Positions 36,017 through 44,046 of a DNA stretch of 64,000 nt are shown one piece after another. Numbering within the stretch: the stretch's first letter is position 1; the number at the start of each line of letters is the position of its first letter. The notes under the pieces were generated by a model that ran no database searches, was not told the origin of the DNA, and saw only the letters and a list, made by a program, of their open reading frames with translations. The position numbers and the translations under genes are program-made. Source of the stretch: Desulfobulbus oligotrophicus (GTDB lineage: Bacteria; Desulfobacterota; Desulfobulbia; Desulfobulbales; Desulfobulbaceae); assembly GCF_016446285.1 (NCBI RefSeq), contig NZ_CP054140.1, positions 1,407,501 to 1,471,500 of the forward strand. Reading direction: 5' to 3'.

Positions 36017-37033
36017 ATGACCGACAACCTCTTGCCCGACTTTTTGCGTGCGTTGCTGCAGCCCGGAATCTACGACCACCCCGTTCATGAAGTTGAATTG
36101 ATACAGACGCACATTTCGTGGGTTATTCTTGCCGGTGATTATGTGTATAAATTTAAAAAACCAGTAGATTTTGGTTTCCTTGATTTTTCCGATCTGGCGA
36201 AACGACATCGGTGTTGTGAACAAGAGTTGTTGCTGAATCGGCGCTTATGCCCGGACATCTATCTTGCACTCATCCGGGTGACCATTGATGCGGCCGCACA
36301 CTTTTCCCTCAATGGCAAGGGGGAAGTCGTTGAGTACGGTGTTCAGATGAAGAGAATGCCTGAAGATCGTATGATGGTACATCTTATCAGAGACGGTCAG
36401 CTGACAGCAGACCATATTGAGGCCCTGGCCACTGTTCTGGCTGATTTTTACCAGCGTGCTGAGCATGGTGAAGACATTGCCGGATTTGGTACTGCTTCTG
36501 CGGTGGGGGTCAATGTTGCAGAGAATTTCGAACAAACAGCCTCTTTTATCGGGAAAGGTGCCTTGAGTCAGGAGCAATACGACAGTATTGTTCGGTATTC
36601 ACATTCTTTTCTTGCGAATGAAGCCTTATTTCAACGTCGTATTGATGACGGATATATCCGTGATTGCCATGGCGATCTCTATTCAGCCAATATCTGTTTG
36701 GCGGATAAAGTCTATATCTACGATTGTATAGAGTTTAATCAACGCTTCCGCTACAGTGATATTGCAAGTGATGTCGCTTTTCTGGTTATGGATCTGGAGT
36801 TTTATGGACTGGATGAGCTGGCTCGTCTTTTTGTGGATCGATTTGTACAGAAAACAGGAGATAAAGGACTCATCGGAATGCTGAACTTCTACAAGTGTTA
36901 TCGTGCCTATGTGCGTGGCAAAATAAATGTATTTACAGCAGCAGACCCTGCAGTCGATCCTGCAACCAGAAGTCTGTGCAACAGGAATGCCGCCACCTAT
37001 TTTAGGCTTGCCCAGCGCTATGCAGAGGGCTGA
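36017..37033 (+). CDS. Aminoglycoside-phosphotransferase-like kinase (COG2187 type)
   Basis: This 338-residue protein has an APH/choline-kinase fold. SWVILAGDYVYKFKKPVDFG supplies the nucleotide-binding Lys region, RDCHGDLYSANICL (about 216-228) is the catalytic Brenner-type loop, and YDCIEFNQRFRYSDIASDVA holds the metal-binding Asp equivalent. It is typically paired or fused with a P-loop kinase, which here follows as a separate gene. The substrate is unknown; despite the name, antibiotic resistance should not be inferred. A possible ribosome site lies just upstream of ATG 36017. Confidence 0.82.
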   Translation: MTDNLLPDFLRALLQPGIYDHPVHEVELIQTHISWVILAGDYVYKFKKPVDFGFLDFSDLAKRHRCCEQELLLNRRLCPDIYLALIRVTIDAAAHFSLNGKGEVVEYGVQMKRMPEDRMMVHLIRDGQLTADHIEALATVLADFYQRAEHGEDIAGFGTASAVGVNVAENFEQTASFIGKGALSQEQYDSIVRYSHSFLANEALFQRRIDDGYIRDCHGDLYSANICLADKVYIYDCIEFNQRFRYSDIASDVAFLVMDLEFYGLDELARLFVDRFVQKTGDKGLIGMLNFYKCYRAYVRGKINVFTAADPAVDPATRSLCNRNAATYFRLAQRYAEG

Positions 37034-37043
37034 AGGAGTGCGT

Positions 37044-37619
37044 GTGCAGCGAGCTGAGTATATGATCGTCGTCTTCTTTGGTATGACAGCGACCGGGAAG
37101 TCTACACTTGGCCGGGCCTTGGCAGCCTATTGCAGTGCACCGTATTTTAATACCGATATGGTGCGTAAAGAACTGACAGGGCTGCAGGCAAGCCACCGGC
37201 AGCGCGAAGAAATAGGGCAAGGGATTTATAGTTGTATTTTTAGTGAAAAAACCTATCAGGCTCTTCTTGATCGGACGAACGCGGAGTTTATTAAGGGAAA
37301 ACGTCTTGTGATTTTAGATGGTTCGTACAGTAAACGTACGGATCGCGACCAGGTTCGGGAATTGGCAGCAAGATGGGGTGGGGGAAGCATGTTTATTTTT
37401 TGTACCTGTTCTGAAGAGGAGGTGCGCCACCGACTTGCTAAACGTGCTGCTGACCCATCAGCTGTTTCAGATGGAAGGTGGGAAGTTTATCTGCATCAGC
37501 AGAAAACTTTTGAAAAGCCCGACCTCCTTGACGAGTCCGACTGCCTGCAGTTGAATACAGAACAGTCAACAACGGATATGGTGCATTGGTTGACTGCTCA
37601 ACTCTGTCTGAGCAGGTAG
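37044..37619 (+). CDS. P-loop ATP-binding kinase (COG0645 type)
   Basis: This 191-residue protein has a Walker A MTATGKSTLGRAL close to the start, a gluconate- or chloramphenicol-kinase-like core (FNTDMVRKELTG, VILDGSYSKRTDRDQVRELA) and a lid region (CSEEEVRHRLAKRAADP). In many bacteria this domain is the C-terminal half of one protein with the preceding APH-like domain. GTG 37044 is preferred because AAGGAG lies at 37033-37038, right at the stop of the previous gene. The upstream frame is open to 36927 but overlaps that gene. The substrate is unknown. Confidence 0.78.
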   Translation: MQRAEYMIVVFFGMTATGKSTLGRALAAYCSAPYFNTDMVRKELTGLQASHRQREEIGQGIYSCIFSEKTYQALLDRTNAEFIKGKRLVILDGSYSKRTDRDQVRELAARWGGGSMFIFCTCSEEEVRHRLAKRAADPSAVSDGRWEVYLHQQKTFEKPDLLDESDCLQLNTEQSTTDMVHWLTAQLCLSR

Positions 37620-37635
37620 GTCGCTGGTTCGGTTG

Positions 37636-38502
37636 TTACAGGTTGTCCAGTTCAGGTGCATTTTCCGGGGCAAGTGGTTCTGAAACTTCAGGTGGTATTT
37701 CCGGCAGGTTTTCTGCTTCTTTTTCTTCCTTTCTCTCAGATGGCGCCTTGGTCATAAATTCCGGCATCCATCGATTCATCCCCCATTCCGGTTTGTTGCC
37801 CGCTTCCAGATGCGTGAGAAGCTCTTCTGCTTTAGGAGCGAGACTTGAATCGGGATACCGAGTCAAAAGATATTTTAACCTGTGCCTGGCCTCGTCGTAC
37901 CGGGCTGTGCGTACATAAAAAACAGCGACCATGTACTCATGGTTGACGAGAAACTCCGTGGCATCTTTGATGCGTGATTTTGCCTCCTTGGCATAGGGAG
38001 ACTGGGGATAGGCGTTGATCAGGCGGTTAAATGATTTGATGGCCTCTTTGGGCCCGGAAATGTCTCTGTCAATACGATCGGTCCTGTTATAATCACACAT
38101 ACCGGTTTGAAACAAGACATAGGGTATAGCCTCATTGGTGGGATGCCGTTCCTCGAAGGATTTGTAGAACACCTTGGCTTCAGCATACTGTTTGTCATAA
38201 TAATGGGCGTCAGCAGATTTTAGTTGTGCCAACATGGCCTGAGTGCTGAACGGGTGCTCGTCAAGGATAATTTTGAACTGCTTTATGGCCTCGCTGTAGT
38301 TACCGGTATTGTAGGCATCCATACCAAGAACAATCAGTTCTTCGGGCGGCAAAGATTTTGGTTCTTCCTCCTCTCCGAAGGTGAGTTTGCTGAACATTCC
38401 ACTGAACGTGGAGCATCCTGAACAGACGCTCATGGTTATGAGTAAAAACATCACTGCAAACCGTGAGATGGCCGTATGATATGTGTTTTGAGATGGAGGC
38501 AT
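37636..38502 (-). CDS. bamD: Outer membrane assembly lipoprotein BamD
   Basis: BamD is an essential lipoprotein of the BAM complex that inserts beta-barrel proteins in the outer membrane. The 288-residue precursor has a signal peptide with a lipobox-like VCSGC (about 27-30) and then TPR repeats: IVLGMDAYNTGNYSEAIKQF, DAHYYDKQYAEAKVFYKSF, KEAIKSFNRLINAYPQS and ARYDEARHRLKYLLTRYPDS. The C-terminal 50 residues are acidic and proline-rich. It starts 11 bases after trxB on the minus strand. Confidence 0.9.
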   Translation of the reverse strand: MPPSQNTYHTAISRFAVMFLLITMSVCSGCSTFSGMFSKLTFGEEEEPKSLPPEELIVLGMDAYNTGNYSEAIKQFKIILDEHPFSTQAMLAQLKSADAHYYDKQYAEAKVFYKSFEERHPTNEAIPYVLFQTGMCDYNRTDRIDRDISGPKEAIKSFNRLINAYPQSPYAKEAKSRIKDATEFLVNHEYMVAVFYVRTARYDEARHRLKYLLTRYPDSSLAPKAEELLTHLEAGNKPEWGMNRWMPEFMTKAPSERKEEKEAENLPEIPPEVSEPLAPENAPELDNL

Positions 38503-38513
38503 GAGCGAGAACC

Positions 38514-39479
38514 TTATTCACTGCAGTTGAGCGGTTGTTCCAGAGTTTGGTTACCGAGGTAGTGTTCTATTGCTAACTCAGCAACCGCACCTTCACCGGC
38601 AGCGTTTATAATCTGACGAAAATTTTTGCTGCAGATATCGCCCGCAGCGTAGACACCCGGAATAGACGTTGCCATATCAGCATCGGTTATAATAAATCCA
38701 CCAGCATCTGTTCGGAGGTGTCCGGCAGGGAAGAGTTCGTTGTTGGGTGTGGTGCCGATGAAAATGAAGATCCCGGTCACCTGAAGGGTCGACTCCTCAT
38801 CATTTCGGTGTTTGAGGCTGAGACTCTGGACACCGTTTTTATCTCCCTTGATTGCCGTGACCTGTGTGTTCCAGATGAAATCGATTTTCGAATTGCAGAA
38901 CGCTTTTTCCTGCAGAACTTTGGTCGCCCGCAACGTATCACGTCGGTGAATGACCGTTACCCTGTCAGCGAATTTGGTTAAGTGCAGGGCATCTTGAATA
39001 GCGGTGTTTCCACCACCAACGACAGCGATTTTTTGATGACGGTAAAATGGCCCGTCACAGGTTGCACAGTACGAAACCCCACGACCGGCAAAGGTATATT
39101 CCCCTGGAATTTCGAGTTTTTTTGGTTTGGCACCTGTGCAGAGAAGAATGGTTCTTGCGGTAAGAGCTTCTCCGTTTTCAAGGACAACGGTTTTGATGTT
39201 ATCGGTGAGCTCAAGGGATGTAATGGTTGCAAACCGTTTCTCAAGGCCGAAACGATCAGCATGTGCTGTCATCTTATCCATGAGATCAAACCCTGATATC
39301 CCTTCGACGAAACCGGGATAGTTGTCGACCCAGTCGGTAACAAGAACCTGACCGCCGGTTGCCCCCCTTTCAAGGAGCAAAACTTTGAGGCGACCGCGAG
39401 CCGCGTATAATCCGGCGGTTAAGCCTGCGGGCCCACCTCCAACTATGATCAGCTGATACTGAGCGTGTTGCATGTTCAC
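38514..39479 (-). CDS. trxB: Thioredoxin reductase
   Basis: TrxB is the NADPH-dependent flavoprotein that reduces thioredoxin. The 321-residue protein has the FAD motif IIVGGGPAGLTAGLYAARG, the redox-active SYCATCDGPFY, the NADPH-binding VVGGGNTAIQDALHL, and the C-terminal FAD motif GVYAAGDICSKNFRQI. It lies 65 bases downstream of trxA, from which it is separated by a terminator-like hairpin, so the two can be cotranscribed in part. Confidence 0.95.
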   Translation of the reverse strand: MNMQHAQYQLIIVGGGPAGLTAGLYAARGRLKVLLLERGATGGQVLVTDWVDNYPGFVEGISGFDLMDKMTAHADRFGLEKRFATITSLELTDNIKTVVLENGEALTARTILLCTGAKPKKLEIPGEYTFAGRGVSYCATCDGPFYRHQKIAVVGGGNTAIQDALHLTKFADRVTVIHRRDTLRATKVLQEKAFCNSKIDFIWNTQVTAIKGDKNGVQSLSLKHRNDEESTLQVTGIFIFIGTTPNNELFPAGHLRTDAGGFIITDADMATSIPGVYAAGDICSKNFRQIINAAGEGAVAELAIEHYLGNQTLEQPLNCSE

Positions 39480-39484
39480 CTATA

Positions 39485-39533
39485 ACAAAAACGGCACGGT
39501 GCTTTCAATGCAGAGTCGAAAAGAACCGTGCCG
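39485..39533 (-). terminator. Terminator between trxA and trxB
   Basis: CGGCACGGT (39492-39500) pairs with ACCGTGCCG (39525-39533) around a 24-base loop. Read on the minus strand the hairpin is followed by TTTTTG. It lies just after the trxA stop, so trxB expression probably relies on read-through. Confidence 0.65.
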
Positions 39534-39544
39534 GAGAAAAGGCG

Positions 39545-39874
39545 TCAGATAGCTTTTTTAATAAGTTCCTGTAACTGTGTCTTGCCTACAGCGCCGGTGA
39601 TCTGATCGACAACTTCTCCCCCCTTGAACAGAATGAGGGTGGGAATGGCACGAATACCAAACTTGCCCGGGGTGGCGGGATTATCGTCAACATTCATCTT
39701 GGCGATGACAACCTTTCCTTCAAATTCACCGGCCAGCTCATCAATGGCCGGACCGATTGCCTTACAGGGGCCACACCATGGAGCCCAGAAATCAACCAGA
39801 CAGGGGAGTGCATTGCCGATGACGGTGCTATCGAACTCGCTGTCAGAGACGTGGATTACTTTGTCACTTGCCAT
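39545..39874 (-). CDS. trxA: Thioredoxin
   Basis: This is the classic 109-residue thioredoxin: DFWAPWCGPCKAIGP contains the active-site WCGPC, followed by MNVDDNPATPGKFGIRAIPT with the cis-Pro, then LFKGGEVVDQITGAVGK. It starts at ATG 39874 with AAAAGGAGAAGG upstream and has a strong promoter about 100 bases upstream. The partner reductase trxB follows. Confidence 0.97.
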   Translation of the reverse strand: MASDKVIHVSDSEFDSTVIGNALPCLVDFWAPWCGPCKAIGPAIDELAGEFEGKVVIAKMNVDDNPATPGKFGIRAIPTLILFKGGEVVDQITGAVGKTQLQELIKKAI

Positions 39875-39973
39875 TTTGTCCTTCTCCTTTTAGCTTGCCA
39901 TAAAAAATGAGCAAATTCATAATTTTCGCTTTTCGTTCCTTGCGATCATATGATGATATTTTCCAAATTTGCC

Positions 39974-40002
39974 ATTCTACTCTGCCGACCCCATAGTGAC
40001 AA
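39974..40002 (-). promoter_or_regulatory. Promoter of trxA
   Basis: On the minus strand TTGTCA (39997-40002) and TAGAAT (39974-39979) are exactly 17 bases apart, each matching five of six consensus positions, about 100 bases before the trxA start. Confidence 0.65.
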
Positions 40003-40060
40003 GGAGAAATTGATTAACCGCGTGAACACTGGCGATGACGCTGGTCTTCATTTTTTAATT

Positions 40061-40090
40061 TTGACAGGAAAACATAATTTATTATATAAC
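40061..40090 (+). promoter_or_regulatory. Promoter of hemL
   Basis: TTGACA (40061-40066) is followed by an AT-rich block with TATATA (40083-40088, spacer 16) and TATAAC (40085-40090, spacer 18). It lies 53 bases before the hemL ATG. The remainder of the 39875-40142 gap contains the divergent trxA promoter. Confidence 0.7.
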
Positions 40091-40142
40091 TTATGCTTTT
40101 CTTGTGATGCAATGTTTCTTGCATATTTCTATAGGAGGTCCG

Positions 40143-41432
40143 ATGAAGACAGAACATTCTATGCAGTTGTTTACAGATGCCAGGACACTGATTCCCGGCG
40201 GCGTCAATTCGCCGGTTCGGGCCTGTCGAGCCGTTGGGACAGACCCCTTATTTGTTGCTGAAGCATCAGGATGCACGATCACTGATGTTGACGGGAACCG
40301 TTTTGTCGACTTCGTTGGCTCCTGGGGGCCGATGATTGTCGGCCATGCTCATCCCGAAGTTGTAGAAGCTATCAGGAGTACGGCCGGTCGAGGGACGAGT
40401 TTCGGAGCTCCTTCTCCCCTGGAGATTGACCTGGCCGCTGAGGTGTGTGCAGCTGTTCCTTCACTTGAAAAGGTTCGTTTTGTCAACTCCGGCACCGAAG
40501 CAACCATGAGTGCCGTCCGGCTCGCCCGAGGATACACCGGGCGCAAGATGGTTGTGAAGTTTGACGGTTGTTACCATGGCCACGCGGATTCTTTTTTAGT
40601 CAAGGCAGGTTCAGGTCTGATAACGCTTGGTATACCTGGAAGCCCTGGTGTTCCTGATGATATTGTCAAAAATACCATTTCGATTCCATACAACGATGAG
40701 GCTGTGCTGGATGCGACTTTACGCAACCCGGAGCTTGATATCGCCTGTGTCATTGTTGAGCCGGTAGCCGGGAACATGGGAGTGGTGCCGCCGTCAGAAA
40801 CCTTTTTGCAAAAACTTCGTCAACTGACCAGTGAACTTGGTATTGTCCTTATTTTTGATGAGGTCATTACCGGATTTCGTCTGGCACTGGGGGGTGCCCA
40901 GGAGTATTTTGATGTCACCCCTGATCTGACCTGCCTTGGGAAAATCATAGGAGGCGGTCTGCCGGTGGGGGCATATGGGGGGAGGAGTGATATTATGGAC
41001 TTAATTGCCCCGGAGGGACCGGTCTATCAGGCCGGCACTTTATCGGGAAATCCACTTGCCATGGCAGCCGGGCTGGCTACGCTTGGCATTGTCAAGCAGC
41101 CTGGATTTTATAAGGAGCTGGAAGAGAAAAGCGAGTGGTTCGGTAATGCATTGAATGCGGTGGCTGCCTCCTTGTCGGTTCCGGTTGTTTTGAACAGGGT
41201 GGGTTCAATGATGACCTGTTTTTTTACCCCTGATCCGGTGACGGATTTCCAGAGTGCCTCGCATGCAGAGACCGATCTGTATGGAGAGTACTATCGTCAG
41301 ATGCGATCCCAGGGGATCTGGTTGGCGCCATCGCAGTTCGAAGCACTTTTTGTTTCAGCAGCACATGAACGCAAGCACTTGGAAAAGGCACTGGTCGCGG
41401 CTGAATCCTCATTCAAAAAATTGATGAAATAG
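40143..41432 (+). CDS. hemL: Glutamate-1-semialdehyde 2,1-aminomutase
   Basis: HemL makes 5-aminolevulinate, the tetrapyrrole precursor needed for haem and for the siroheme of DsrAB. The 429-residue PLP enzyme starts MKTEHSMQLFTDARTLIPGG and shows VNSPVRACRAVG, FVNSGTEATMSAVRLARG, YHGHADSFLVKAGSG, IFDEVITGFRLA, and the Schiff-base Lys in LTCLGKIIGGGLPVGAYGG. ATG 40143 has a perfect AGGAGGT upstream; the frame is open to 40104 but that start lacks a ribosome site. Confidence 0.96.
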   Translation: MKTEHSMQLFTDARTLIPGGVNSPVRACRAVGTDPLFVAEASGCTITDVDGNRFVDFVGSWGPMIVGHAHPEVVEAIRSTAGRGTSFGAPSPLEIDLAAEVCAAVPSLEKVRFVNSGTEATMSAVRLARGYTGRKMVVKFDGCYHGHADSFLVKAGSGLITLGIPGSPGVPDDIVKNTISIPYNDEAVLDATLRNPELDIACVIVEPVAGNMGVVPPSETFLQKLRQLTSELGIVLIFDEVITGFRLALGGAQEYFDVTPDLTCLGKIIGGGLPVGAYGGRSDIMDLIAPEGPVYQAGTLSGNPLAMAAGLATLGIVKQPGFYKELEEKSEWFGNALNAVAASLSVPVVLNRVGSMMTCFFTPDPVTDFQSASHAETDLYGEYYRQMRSQGIWLAPSQFEALFVSAAHERKHLEKALVAAESSFKKLMK

Positions 41433-41520
41433 ATTAAAATTTGTTGCCTTTGCCGGTTGAGCATGCTACCACTAGCCCTGATTGTTGCACCTGGATAGAT
41501 AGACAGTGGGAGCGGAGATA

Positions 41521-41745
41521 TTGAATGACCGCAAGGAGACATTCCGGCAATTGGCGCTGTACAGCCAGGCTGGAATGTCATTTGTGTTTTCCATTCTGAT
41601 CGGTTTTGGGATGGGATGGATACTTGACCACAAAGTTTTTGCAGGAAAAACCGCCCCGTGGCTTACGTTTATTTTTTTCGGGTTTGGAGTTGCCGCTGGC
41701 TTTAAGGGGCTTTGGGATATGGCCAGGAAAATAGAAGATGAATGA
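41521..41745 (+). CDS. atpZ: AtpZ/AtpI-family small membrane protein
   Basis: This small protein has two membrane helices (about SFVFSILIGFGMGWILD and PWLTFIFFGFGVAAGF), as in the AtpZ/AtpI family that precedes F-type ATPase genes and has been connected with ion uptake or c-ring assembly. It has 74 residues from TTG 41521 (GGGAG and GGAG just upstream) or 79 from GTG 41506; I favour TTG on ribosome-site grounds. The end overlaps the next gene by eight bases. Confidence 0.8.
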   Translation: MNDRKETFRQLALYSQAGMSFVFSILIGFGMGWILDHKVFAGKTAPWLTFIFFGFGVAAGFKGLWDMARKIEDE

Positions 41746-42178
41746 TCAGGCTTGTTCTGGAGAACCAAAGGACATCACTTGCATACTTACCCGGATAGTT
41801 GTCTGCAGCGCGATCCTGACGCTGATACTTGTGCTGGGAAGTTGGTTTGTGGCAGGCTGGCCGTTCGCACAGTCGCTCTTAATTGGTGCGGTGCTGGTCA
41901 ATGGCAGTTTTCTGTTGTTGAAACGCGATGCCCAGCGATTGATACACAAAGTGAGCTTGAGTCAGACTGTGGAAACAGTGGTCATCGGCAGTGAAAAAAC
42001 CAGGTTTTTTTTGAGAACCTTTGCCCGATTGACTGTTATCGGGCTCTTTTTGTTTGTGATAGCCAATCATATTCCCATTAATGTGGTTGGATTGATTTTT
42101 GGTTGTGTCACAGTTGTGGTGAGCATCGTCATTATTGGCTTAAGCGCTGGCAGGCGCTGGACGCTGAACAAAGTTTGA
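41738..42178 (+). CDS. atpI: ATP synthase subunit I (AtpI)
   Basis: This 146-residue hydrophobic protein has four predicted membrane segments, beginning at about residue 18 (TRIVVCSAILTLILVLGSWF) and including SLLIGAVLVNGSFLLLKRD, RLTVIGLFLFVIANHIP and NVVGLIFGCVTVVVSIVII. Position between atpZ and atpB and this topology fit ATP synthase protein I, an assembly factor of the c-ring. The sequence is weakly conserved in the family, so the call rests largely on context. It overlaps atpZ by eight bases. Confidence 0.75.
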   Translation: MNDQACSGEPKDITCILTRIVVCSAILTLILVLGSWFVAGWPFAQSLLIGAVLVNGSFLLLKRDAQRLIHKVSLSQTVETVVIGSEKTRFFLRTFARLTVIGLFLFVIANHIPINVVGLIFGCVTVVVSIVIIGLSAGRRWTLNKV

Positions 42179-42192
42179 GGAGTGAGCAGGCT

Positions 42193-42915
42193 ATGGAACA
42201 TCCGATATTATTCATCTCTCTGATCCTTCAGGCGTTGGGGTTACCGGTGCCGCACACTCCGGTCGGAGCAACGCTTCTTGAGAAAATTTGTGAGCCGTAT
42301 ATGACCTATACCTGGATGGTCATGATCCTGCTGATCATAGTGCCGAGATTAACGATCGGGAAGCTGGAGATGGTGCCCGGCAGTGGACAGAATTTCTGGG
42401 AGGTGATGGTTGGCGGTTTGATGGATTTCTTTACCGAAAACCTTGGAGAGAAAGGGGCGAAGATGCTGTTCCCGATGATGGCCACCTTCTTTTTCTATAT
42501 CATAATCTCCAATATGATCGGTCTTATTCCCGGGTTCATGTCGCCGACGTCCAGTATCAATATCACATTGGCCATGACCCTCATTGTCTGGGTGACTCAT
42601 CACTTTCTTGGTTTTAAGTATCATGGTTTACGGTACTACAAGCACTTCATGGGGCCGAGCAAGGTAATGGCACCCTTCATGTTCTTGTTGGAGCTTATCA
42701 GTAACTTTGCACGACTGATCTCACTCTCCATGCGACTTTTTGGTAACATCCTCGCCAAAGAGGTTTTGCTCGGTGTTCTCTTTATGCTTGCCGGTGCATT
42801 TTTTGCCCCGCTGCCTATCCTCTGTCTTGGAGTTCTGGTCTCGGTGATCCAGGCAGTGGTGTTTGTTCTTCTTTCCCTGTTGTACTGTGCCGGAGCAATG
42901 GGGGAGGCGCATTAA
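42193..42915 (+). CDS. atpB: ATP synthase F0 subunit a
   Basis: Subunit a forms the half-channels for ion movement against the c-ring. The 240-residue protein has five to six membrane helices. It carries the essential Arg in LISLSMRLFGNILA and ends with the LLSLLYCAGAMGEAH segment typical of the last helix. Translation from ATG 42193 gives MEHPILFISLILQALG. atpE follows after 69 bases. Subunits b, delta and F1 are not in the window. Confidence 0.95.
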   Translation: MEHPILFISLILQALGLPVPHTPVGATLLEKICEPYMTYTWMVMILLIIVPRLTIGKLEMVPGSGQNFWEVMVGGLMDFFTENLGEKGAKMLFPMMATFFFYIIISNMIGLIPGFMSPTSSINITLAMTLIVWVTHHFLGFKYHGLRYYKHFMGPSKVMAPFMFLLELISNFARLISLSMRLFGNILAKEVLLGVLFMLAGAFFAPLPILCLGVLVSVIQAVVFVLLSLLYCAGAMGEAH

Positions 42916-42984
42916 ATCGATTTTAATTTCCGTGTAACGGAGAAGAAGGCCAACATATTTCACTTATTTTGGAGGAACACAACA

Positions 42985-43245
42985 ATGGATAAACTTAGTC
43001 TTGCCCTGATTTGCATCGGTGCCGCCCTTAGTATTGGTCTTGCCGGTTTTGGTGCTGGTATAGGTATGGGGCACGGTTTGCGCGGTGCTTGTGACGGGGT
43101 TGCTCGTAATCCTGAAGCTAGAGGTGCAATAACCACCACCATGATTCTTGGTATGGCTCTCTGTGAATCTATCGCTATTTACGGGTTGGTTATTGCCTTT
43201 ATTCTTCTCTATGCCAACCCCTTCAAAGCAGCACTTGGTATGTAA
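42985..43245 (+). CDS. atpE: ATP synthase F0 subunit c
   Basis: Subunit c is the rotor ring proteolipid. The 86-residue protein has two helices joined by a polar loop (VARNPEARG). The ion-binding carboxylate is Glu61 in ALCESIAIYGLVIA. The adjacent Ser and the Tyr match sodium-type rings, but Met28 stands where sodium types have Gln, and Ile follows Ser instead of Thr, so a proton-binding ring is more likely. GGAGG lies before ATG 42985. A strong terminator follows. Confidence 0.95.
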   Translation: MDKLSLALICIGAALSIGLAGFGAGIGMGHGLRGACDGVARNPEARGAITTTMILGMALCESIAIYGLVIAFILLYANPFKAALGM

Positions 43246-43280
43246 ACAGGACGTCGAGATAAAAGAGTCTTTACAGATTA

Positions 43281-43317
43281 AAAAGGCTGCGATGCTGTTG
43301 TCGCAGCCTTTTTTTAT
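43281..43317 (+). terminator. Terminator of the F0 cluster
   Basis: AAAAGGCTGCGA (43281-43292) pairs with TCGCAGCCTTTT (43301-43312) around an eight-base loop and runs into seven T. It lies 36 bases after the atpE stop. Confidence 0.92.
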
Positions 43318-43327
43318 GCAGTGTGCC

Positions 43328-44046
43328 ATGGATACTTGTTGTATTGATCCGTCTAAAAAAAAAATGAGCCGGGTTTACCTGCTCTTGGTATTTTAGCTGC
43401 CAACCCCACTGATACCTCATCTTTTTTCAAACTTGCCCAACTGTATGGTTTACAGGAGCACAGACTTTTTCATGCAAAGCTGTACTCCGGGGCTACCTTT
43501 TTTTTGGCCGGACCGACAGTCGGCGCACCGATGGCGGCCCTCACCCTGGAAAAATTGATTGCCCTTGGAGCACGTAAAGTTGTTGTGTACGGCTGGTGTG
43601 GCTCATTACATGCGTCCCTACAACCCGGCGCTCTTTTTTCTCCCACAGGGGTGGGGATGTGTGAGGAAGGAACAAGTGCTCATTATCCCCTGAATGATCC
43701 TTATTATGATGAAGAGTGGCACTCTTTACTTGTGCGTGTCTTGACAAATGCCGGTCACCAGGTAAGCCAGGGATTGATCTGGACGACAGATGCGTTGTAC
43801 AGAGAAACCCGTCAAAAAGTAGTCCAATACAGCGCACGCGGTATTTTGGCTGTTGATATGGAGTATACGGCTTTGCGTACTGTTGCCGCCTACCGCCGGA
43901 TCAGTCTTGCGGCGGTTATGAAGGTGTCTGATGCCTTGTTTCTTGAAAACTGGGTTCCCCGGTTTCAGCTGAAACGGTTTCAAGCGGATTCTCGGCGGCA
44001 GCTTGGTCAGCTTTGCGTGTTTTTGCAGGAAGGTGAGTTAGCTTGA
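43328..44046 (+). CDS. Nucleoside phosphorylase family protein, frame broken at an A10 run
   Basis: A nucleoside-phosphorylase-like body reads AGPTVGAPMAALTLEKLIAL, then VVVYGWCGSLHASLQPG, AVDMEYTALRTVAAYRR and VMKVSDALF. This fits the PNP/UDP-phosphorylase/nucleosidase superfamily (Glu in the VDMEY motif). The open body runs from 43357 in one frame (NEPGLPALGILAANPTDTSS) but has no start codon before TTG 43504. ATG 43328 begins MDTCCIDPSKKK in another frame, and the two meet at ten consecutive A (43355-43364). One extra A (or -1 slippage) would give about 239 residues. The stop overlaps the rimO TTG. Confidence 0.7.

Noticed and set aside
36017-37033. Aminoglycoside resistance determinant
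   Set aside because: Only the general APH-like kinase fold is present; the pairing with a P-loop kinase points to a housekeeping family of unknown substrate.
42985-43245. Sodium-type ATP synthase c ring
   Set aside because: Glu-Ser and Tyr are present, but the Gln of helix 1 is Met and Thr after Ser is Ile, so the sodium ligand set is incomplete.
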